A stretch of 64,000 nt of DNA from Thioclava sp. GXIMD2076 (GTDB lineage Bacteria > Pseudomonadota > Alphaproteobacteria > Rhodobacterales > Rhodobacteraceae), in the NCBI RefSeq assembly GCF_037949795.1, contig NZ_CP149933.1, positions 434,001 through 498,000 on the forward strand, in the 5' to 3' direction. The first letter of the stretch is position 1; the number at the start of each line of letters is the position of its first letter. A program made the position numbers and the translations under genes. This document shows positions 59,092 to 64,000 of this stretch, piece after piece. The notes beneath the pieces were generated by a model. It did no database searches, was not told the origin of the DNA, and worked only from the letters and a program-made list of their open reading frames with translations.

Positions 59092-60657
59092 TCACGCGGT
59101 TGCCGCGCTTCCTATGTCCTGCAGGCGGGTAAAGACCCCGAAACGGGCGGTATGACGCGCGAAGGCCTCCATATCGGGCTGGTTCACGCTGCCGCTGCGC
59201 GACATCGACTGCATAACCGTCTCCGCATCGGCATGGACGCCCCCCGCCAGCGCCCCCAGCATCGCCGCCCCGAGAAGCACCGGCTCCTCCGTTTCGGGGG
59301 CAATCACGGGTTTGCCGGTGGTATCGGCAAGGATCTGGCGCACCAGCGGATGTCGCCCCGCTCCGCCGCTAATCGCGATACGCTCCACCTTGGCACCGAG
59401 AGCGTCCTGCGCCTCGATGATCTGGCGCAGCCCGTAGCCCAGGCCGCAAAGCGTCGCGAGATAGAGCGCCAGCAGGCTTTCCAGCCCCCGATCCATGCCG
59501 ATCCCCATGACCGTCGCGCGACGATGCGGGTTGGCATGCGGTGCACGATTGCCCAGCACCTCGGGCACCACATGCAGCCCCGCCACCAGATCGAGAACCG
59601 GCCTATCGCCGAGTTGCGCGGCCAGCCACGCGGGCAAGGACTGGCCACAAGCTGCGGCCTGCCGATGCGCTTCGGGCGCATAGGGATGGTGATCCAGCAG
59701 CTGGTCCACCGCCGCTCCGGCCGCGCTCTGCCCGCCTTCGTTCAACCACATACCCGGCACCATCGCCGAATGATACGGCCCCCAGACCCCCGGCACAAAG
59801 GCCGGATCGCGGGTGGTCGTCATGGTGCAGGAAGAGGTGCCGAAGACATAGGCCAGATCGGCGGTCGGATCCCCCGCAGTGCCGACGGTGCCAAGCCCGC
59901 CCGCATGCGCATCGATCAGCCCCGCGCCGACGGGGATTCCCTCGGGCAGCCCCATCTCCCGCGCCGCCGCCGCAGTCAGCCCCTGACCGAGCGCCGTGCC
60001 GGCCGGAACCACGCGCCGGCCGATCCGGTCAAACCCGTCCGCACAAAGATCGGCCAGTCCGATCTGCTCGAAATAACTCGCATCCCATCGGTTCTCATGG
60101 CCCAGATAGGTCCACTTGCAGGTCACCGTGCAGATGGAGCGCGCAAGATCACCGGAGGCGCGCCATGTCAGGAAGTCGGTAAGATCCATGAACTGCCATG
60201 CCTGCGCATAGATCTCCGGCATGTTCTCCTTGAGCCAGAGGAGCTTCGGCGTTTCCATCTCGGGCGAGATGATGCCGCCGACATAATCGAGGACCCGATG
60301 TCCCGAGGCGTTGATACGCTCGGCCTGCCCGGTGGCGCGGTGATCCATCCAGACGATGATGTTGCGGTCCTGTGCCACCGGGAGCGGCACGCCGCCCGCC
60401 CCGAGGATCACAAGCGAACAGGTCGCATCGAACCCGATGCCGCCGACGGTTGCGGGGTCGATACCCGAGGCTTCAACGGCCCCGCGCACCGCGCCGCAGA
60501 CCGCGCGCCAGATATCATCCGAGGATTGCTCGACGCGGTTGCCCTGCCCCTTCCAGAGCGCGATCTCCTGCACGGATGTGCCTTTGAGAGCGCCCCGCAG
60601 ATCGAAGACACCCGCGCGCGCCGAGCCCGTTCCCACGTCTATGCCGATCAGATGCAT
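59092..60657 (-). CDS. FGGY-family carbohydrate kinase (D-ribulokinase-like)
   Basis: 521-residue kinase. MHLIGIDVGTGSARAGVFD (phosphate 1 motif, Gly-Thr-Gly-Ser-Ala-Arg as in ribulokinases), FDATCSLVILGAGGVPL, WMDHRATGQAERIN (about 108-121), GLIDAHAGGLGTVG (catalytic Asp, about 262-275) and ISGGAGRHPLVRQILAD near residue 440. The DHR and GTSS (FGTSSCTM) motifs fit the FGGY/YDR109C D-ribulokinase branch. It directly follows the ribitol-dehydrogenase-like gene (1-base gap), so the pair would make D-ribulose 5-phosphate from ribitol. Confidence 0.87.
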   Translation of the reverse strand: MHLIGIDVGTGSARAGVFDLRGALKGTSVQEIALWKGQGNRVEQSSDDIWRAVCGAVRGAVEASGIDPATVGGIGFDATCSLVILGAGGVPLPVAQDRNIIVWMDHRATGQAERINASGHRVLDYVGGIISPEMETPKLLWLKENMPEIYAQAWQFMDLTDFLTWRASGDLARSICTVTCKWTYLGHENRWDASYFEQIGLADLCADGFDRIGRRVVPAGTALGQGLTAAAAREMGLPEGIPVGAGLIDAHAGGLGTVGTAGDPTADLAYVFGTSSCTMTTTRDPAFVPGVWGPYHSAMVPGMWLNEGGQSAAGAAVDQLLDHHPYAPEAHRQAAACGQSLPAWLAAQLGDRPVLDLVAGLHVVPEVLGNRAPHANPHRRATVMGIGMDRGLESLLALYLATLCGLGYGLRQIIEAQDALGAKVERIAISGGAGRHPLVRQILADTTGKPVIAPETEEPVLLGAAMLGALAGGVHADAETVMQSMSRSGSVNQPDMEAFARHTARFGVFTRLQDIGSAATA

Positions 60658-60658
60658 C

Positions 60659-61381
60659 TTACAGATCCACGCTATTGGGAAGGATCACCATGTCGCGGAT
60701 CACGACACCCTTCTTGCGGGTCAGCATGAAGACAACGGCTTCCGCCACCTCCTCGGGCTGCATGAGGGACCCGTTGGCCAATGCCTCGTCCATCTTTTCC
60801 TGCGGCCAGTCATCGAGCAATGCGGTCACCACGGGACCGGGCAGGACGGCCCCCATCCGGATGCCATGCGGCGCGACCTGACGACGGGTGGAATGCAAGA
60901 ACGCCTGCACGGCGAATTTGGACGCGGTATAGACCGGCTCCCAGACCACGGGGATGACACCTGCCACAGAAGAGGTGAACAGGATGTCCCCCGATTTCCG
61001 TTCGATCATGCCGGGAAGGACGGCATTCACACAACGGAACGCCGCGTTGATATTGAGATTGAGCATCCGGTCCCAGGCATCCGGATCACCTTCGGCTGCG
61101 GCACCCCCGACATAGGCGCCGGCATTGGCATGGAAGATGTCAAGCGGCCCTACCCGTGCTTCGATCTGCGGCACCATTGCCGAGACGGCCTGCCCGTCGA
61201 AGAGATCGAGCACCAGCGGGTGGGCCCTGTCTCCCAGCGCCTCGCAGAGCTGGGACAGCTTCTCGGCGTCACGGTCGATCAGGACGACGCTGGCCCCCTC
61301 GTCCAGAAGGCCCTTGGCGCAGGCAAGTCCGATACCGGACGCCGCGCCGGTAATCGCTGCTGTTTTGTTTTCGAGTTTCAT
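60659..61381 (-). CDS. SDR oxidoreductase (ribitol 2-dehydrogenase-like)
   Basis: 240-residue dehydrogenase. [20 protein letters not shown] (about 11-30) is the NAD site, [12 protein letters not shown] replaces the usual NNAG motif with HANAG, as in the RbtD group, active-site Ser is in [11 protein letters not shown] and YxxxK in [35 protein letters not shown] is a characteristic C terminus. Between a CUT2 permease and a ribulokinase, ribitol to D-ribulose oxidation is the most likely job. Confidence 0.82.
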   Translation of the reverse strand: MKLENKTAAITGAASGIGLACAKGLLDEGASVVLIDRDAEKLSQLCEALGDRAHPLVLDLFDGQAVSAMVPQIEARVGPLDIFHANAGAYVGGAAAEGDPDAWDRMLNLNINAAFRCVNAVLPGMIERKSGDILFTSSVAGVIPVVWEPVYTASKFAVQAFLHSTRRQVAPHGIRMGAVLPGPVVTALLDDWPQEKMDEALANGSLMQPEEVAEAVVFMLTRKKGVVIRDMVILPNSVDL

Positions 61382-61390
61382 GTCGGATCC

Positions 61391-62623
61391 TTAGGCACGG
61401 CCATGCGAGGCACGGGAGCGGCGGGCGAGGCTATCGACGATCACGGCGATGGCCAGCACGGCCCCCGTAATCATGTAGCGCAGGCTCGACGAGAGGTTGA
61501 GAAGGGTCAGGCCGTTGGAGATCGCCTGGATGACGATGATCCCGAGAAGCGCCGACCAGGCGGAGCCCCTGCCCCCGAACAGCGACGTGCCCCCGATGAC
61601 CGCAGCCGCGATGGCGTTGAGGTTCACATCGCCGGTTCCGGCCTGCTGGGAGGCGGAGGCAAGGCGCGAGGCGGCGAAAACACCGCCCAGTGCCGCAAGC
61701 GAGGAGCAGGCCATGAAGGCCGACAGGCGGATCTTCTTGACGTCGATACCTGAGCGGCGCGCGGCCTCGGCATTGCCGCCGACCGCAAACATGGAACGGC
61801 CCCATTTGGTGCGGCGCAGCGCATAGTCGAGCGCGACGACGAACAGGGTGAAGACGCCGAACATATAGGGCACGCCACGGCCCTGCTCGAGATAGGCGAC
61901 GCAGGCCAGAAGCGCGACGGTGATCACCCCTGCCTTGACCAGTAGCACGGAGAGACCGGGGCTCGAGAGATTGACCGCACGGCGGCGGCGCATGGTCTTC
62001 ATCCCGCCATAGAGCATCAGCGCGCCCGGCAGGATCGCCGCCAGATAGGACAACCATGCCGGCATGATGAGGATCTGGCCGAATTTCACAAGCGGCGAGG
62101 TATAGGGCAGATTGATCGAACCGGTGGCGCCGAGGAGATAGAGCTGCAATCCCAGCAGCGCCAGCAGACCCGAGAGGGTCGCCACGAAGGACGGCATCTC
62201 GAATTTGTTGCGCAGGACGCCGTAGATGAAGCCCACTGCCGCTCCTGCGAGAACCGCCCCGAGAACGGCCACCGGCATCGGAAGGCCGGAATTGACCCAG
62301 AGCACACCGGTCAACGCCGAGGCAAGGCCCGACATCGACCCGATAGACAGATCTATCTCGCCCAGCAGCAGCACGCAGACCACGCCAAGCGAGATCAGCC
62401 CGATAGCGGCGGCATCGAATAGCAGGTTCACGAGATTGTTCGGTGCCAGAAACACCGGATTCAATGTGCTGAAGACCAATGTGATCAGCACCAGTCCCGA
62501 AAGGACAGGCAGCATCCCCAGATCGCCGGAGCGGACCCGGTCGATGAAGGCGCGACCCGCGCCCGCGAGACCCTCGTCATGGCGCACGCGCGTATCGGCG
62601 CGGTCGAGCTGTGCATTGCTCAT
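61391..62623 (-). CDS. CUT2 ABC transporter permease (XylH-like)
   Basis: 410-residue inner-membrane permease with more helices than RbsC (about 400 residues, as in XylH). VLLLGEIDLSIGSMSGLAS (about 84-102) is the GGIDLSVG motif, VGGNAEAARRSGIDVKKIRL (coupling loop) and AAVIGGTSLFGGRGSAWSAL near residue 340. Part of the pentitol importer; overlaps the ATPase gene (ATGA). Confidence 0.9.
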   Translation of the reverse strand: MSNAQLDRADTRVRHDEGLAGAGRAFIDRVRSGDLGMLPVLSGLVLITLVFSTLNPVFLAPNNLVNLLFDAAAIGLISLGVVCVLLLGEIDLSIGSMSGLASALTGVLWVNSGLPMPVAVLGAVLAGAAVGFIYGVLRNKFEMPSFVATLSGLLALLGLQLYLLGATGSINLPYTSPLVKFGQILIMPAWLSYLAAILPGALMLYGGMKTMRRRRAVNLSSPGLSVLLVKAGVITVALLACVAYLEQGRGVPYMFGVFTLFVVALDYALRRTKWGRSMFAVGGNAEAARRSGIDVKKIRLSAFMACSSLAALGGVFAASRLASASQQAGTGDVNLNAIAAAVIGGTSLFGGRGSAWSALLGIIVIQAISNGLTLLNLSSSLRYMITGAVLAIAVIVDSLARRSRASHGRA

Positions 62624-63396
62624 GCGATTTCTCCCTGCTTGCGGGCCATACGGCGCGAGACAGAATTCTCGGAGGCGCCGGTGATCGCCGCGACCAGATC
62701 CTGATGCGAGGTCGCTGCGGTGAACACACCGTTGTTCTCGCCAAGGCGCAGCACGACGATCCGGTCGGCCACCGCGCGCACATCCTCCATGTTATGCGAG
62801 ATGAGGATCACCCCGTGCCCCCTGTCACGCACCCGCTCGATCAGGTTCAGCACCTCGGCGGTCTGGGCGACACCCAGTGCCGCGGTCGGCTCGTCCAGCA
62901 TGATGATCTTGGGGTCGAGCAGCAGCGAGCGCGCGATGGCCACCGTCTGTCTCTGGCCGCCCGAGAGCGAGGCGATCGGTTCGCGCACCGAGGGGATACG
63001 CGCGGCCAGTTCCTGCAGCAATGTCCAGGCGCGGACTTCCATCTCGACCTCGTCGAGCGCCCAGGGGCCTTTCTCGTGCCCGAGAAAGAGGTTCGCCACC
63101 ACATCGAGATTCTCGCAAAGGGCGAGATCCTGAAAGACGGTGGCAATTCCCAGTTCCAGCGCGGTGCCGGGGCTATCGAGCGTCACCGGCCTGCCACACC
63201 ATTCGATGCTCCCGCTGGTGGGCTGGTGCACACCCGCCAGAACCTTGATCAGCGTGGATTTCCCCGCGCCATTGTCGCCCACGAGCGCCACCACTTCGCC
63301 CGCATGAACGTCGAGTTCGATATCCTGAAGCGCGGTCACCGCGCCGAACTGCTTGGTCACGCCGCGCAGCTTCAGGATGAGATCACCCTTGTGCAT
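62620..63396 (-). CDS. CUT2-associated single-domain ABC ATPase
   Basis: 258-residue ATPase. Walker A GDNGAGKST (about 38-46), Q-loop FQDLALCENLDVVANLFLG, signature LSGGQRQTVAIARSL and Walker B IIMLDEPTAALGV. Unlike RbsA/XylG it has one nucleotide-binding domain, a form known in FrcA-type and some pentitol importers, and it must dimerise. GGGAGGAGACTGGAT precedes the ATG. Confidence 0.9.
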   Translation of the reverse strand: MHKGDLILKLRGVTKQFGAVTALQDIELDVHAGEVVALVGDNGAGKSTLIKVLAGVHQPTSGSIEWCGRPVTLDSPGTALELGIATVFQDLALCENLDVVANLFLGHEKGPWALDEVEMEVRAWTLLQELAARIPSVREPIASLSGGQRQTVAIARSLLLDPKIIMLDEPTAALGVAQTAEVLNLIERVRDRGHGVILISHNMEDVRAVADRIVVLRLGENNGVFTAATSHQDLVAAITGASENSVSRRMARKQGEIA

Positions 63397-63417
63397 ATCC
63401 AGTCTCCTCCCTTGAAA

Positions 63418-63443
63418 GCCGGGGGCGGGTCTCCGCCCCCGGC
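63418..63443 (-). terminator. Attenuator hairpin between binding-protein and ATPase genes
   Basis: GCCGGGGGCGG (63418-63428) pairs perfectly with CCGCCCCCGGC (63433-63443) in the 53-base gap, 7 bases past the binding-protein stop. Minus strand then reads TTTC. Such hairpins usually give more binding protein than membrane components. Confidence 0.75.
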
Positions 63444-63449
63444 AGCCGT

Positions 63450-64000
63450 TTATTCGAGGCCCAGCTTCGCGCAGGGTTCGGCATATTCACCGGTGCAGAC
63501 TTCAGCGACGGTCTGGATGCCCTTGTCGAAGATCTCCGCCTTGATGTTCTCCTGCGTCACCACGGCGGGGACAAAGAGCTGCGACGGCGTGTCATAGAGT
63601 TCGGTCGTCGCATCGGGTGTCTCGCCCCTTACGAGTTTCATCGCCACCCCGGCGGCGGCTTCGGCCACGATTTCGGAGGGTTTGGAAATGGTGTTGTATT
63701 GATCGCCCGCAATGATGAGCTGCAGTGCCGCGATGGTCGCGTCATTGCCGGTCACCGGCGGCAGCGGGCTGACGCCCGCGGCCTTCATCGCCGCGATCGC
63801 CCCACCGGCAGTGCCGTCATTGGCCGCCACGATCCCTTTGATATCGTCTCCGAAACGGGTGATCTGGCCAGCCGCCCACTCCTGTGCCTTGGGCGGCGCC
63901 CAATCCGGCGTATCGAATTCGGACAGGGTCTTATAAGCGGAATTGTCGAGCGCGCTGTCGATCCCGTCGCGGATCAGTCCTGCGGCGGCATCGGTCGGAG
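63450..64000 (-). CDS. Sugar-type periplasmic substrate-binding protein (partial, 5' end beyond window)
   Basis: The last about 183 residues of a XylF/RbsB-like binding protein; the frame continues without a stop through the right edge, reading TDAAAGLIRDGIDSALDNSA then WAPPKAQEWAAGQITRFGDD. IKGIVAANDGTAGGAIAAM and VTGNDATIAALQLIIAGDQY are hallmarks of the XylF group, with IQTVAEVCTGEYAEPCAKLG at the C terminus. It belongs to the ATPase and permease that follow and probably binds a pentitol or pentose. Confidence 0.85.
   Translation of the reverse strand, partial: PTDAAAGLIRDGIDSALDNSAYKTLSEFDTPDWAPPKAQEWAAGQITRFGDDIKGIVAANDGTAGGAIAAMKAAGVSPLPPVTGNDATIAALQLIIAGDQYNTISKPSEIVAEAAAGVAMKLVRGETPDATTELYDTPSQLFVPAVVTQENIKAEIFDKGIQTVAEVCTGEYAEPCAKLGLE

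Noticed and set aside
1..64000. CRISPR arrays, tRNA or rRNA genes, insertion sequences, integrases and attachment sites
   Set aside because: No regularly spaced repeats, cloverleaf-like sequences, transposase or recombinase motifs were noticed on either strand; subtle or short elements could be missed without a search.

Overview
The window is GC-rich, gene-dense DNA from what is most likely an alphaproteobacterium of the Rhodobacterales. The pointers are the Caulobacter-type xylonate dehydratase, the narK next to a phosphatase-kinase fusion, the many RbsC/XylH-type and TRAP importers, and the strongly biased GC3 that opens long false frames on the opposite strand. No rRNA, tRNA, CRISPR array, transposase or integrase was seen. 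The window looks like accessory catabolic DNA, possibly a chromid, megaplasmid or catabolic island (inference).

Left third (1-30.3 kb): a nitrile, amide and nitrogen-compound block. A CUT2-type permease at the edge is followed by an MFS carrier and a quinone-oxidoreductase-like enzyme. Next comes a five-gene urea/amide-type (Urt/Fmd) ABC importer ending in an amidase, with a divergent LuxR-type regulator. A second amidase of the Rhodococcus nitrile-pathway type lies back to back with an AraC-type regulator. The core is a minus-strand run: cobalt-type nitrile hydratase alpha and beta, a His8-tailed accessory protein, a third amidase, and a sugar-type ABC importer whose last gene fuses a tandem ATPase to a permease. 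Upstream of it lie an NCS1 permease, an EthD-domain protein and a second AraC-type regulator. Divergent from that regulator is an arginase-family enzyme (first metal-ligand His replaced by Cys) co-operonic with a second CUT2 importer. The likely flow is nitrile -> amide (nitrile hydratase) -> acid + ammonia (amidases), with dedicated uptake.

Middle (30.3-37.6 kb): a gene-poor, decaying stretch. It holds a PRC-barrel secreted protein, a cold-shock gene with a small overlapping reading frame, shredded remains of an assimilatory nitrate reductase (nasA), a PP2C phosphatase-Ser/Thr kinase fusion and a nitrate/nitrite transporter. This looks like the remnant of a nitrate-assimilation locus.

Right half (37.6-64 kb): sugar-acid and pentitol catabolism. 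Block A: PfkB kinase, LysR regulator, alpha-ketoglutarate semialdehyde dehydrogenase, MFS carrier, arabinonate-type IlvD/Edd dehydratase and an AraD1/FAH-fold dehydratase, i.e. a complete oxidative L-arabinonate route to 2-oxoglutarate. Block B, tied together by a GntR regulator and two matching palindromic operators: XylX-like FAH-fold enzyme, TRAP transporter, enolase-superfamily dehydratase, SDR, HpcH/HpaI aldolase, GlcD-like flavoprotein, DenD-like dehydrogenase, beta-hydroxyacid dehydrogenase and XylD. These genes could feed both the oxidative (Weimberg) and the aldol (Dahms) route. A broken alcohol dehydrogenase separates this from Block C: FGGY kinase, ribitol-dehydrogenase-like SDR and a XylFGH-type importer, which probably handle ribitol/ribulose and run off the right edge.
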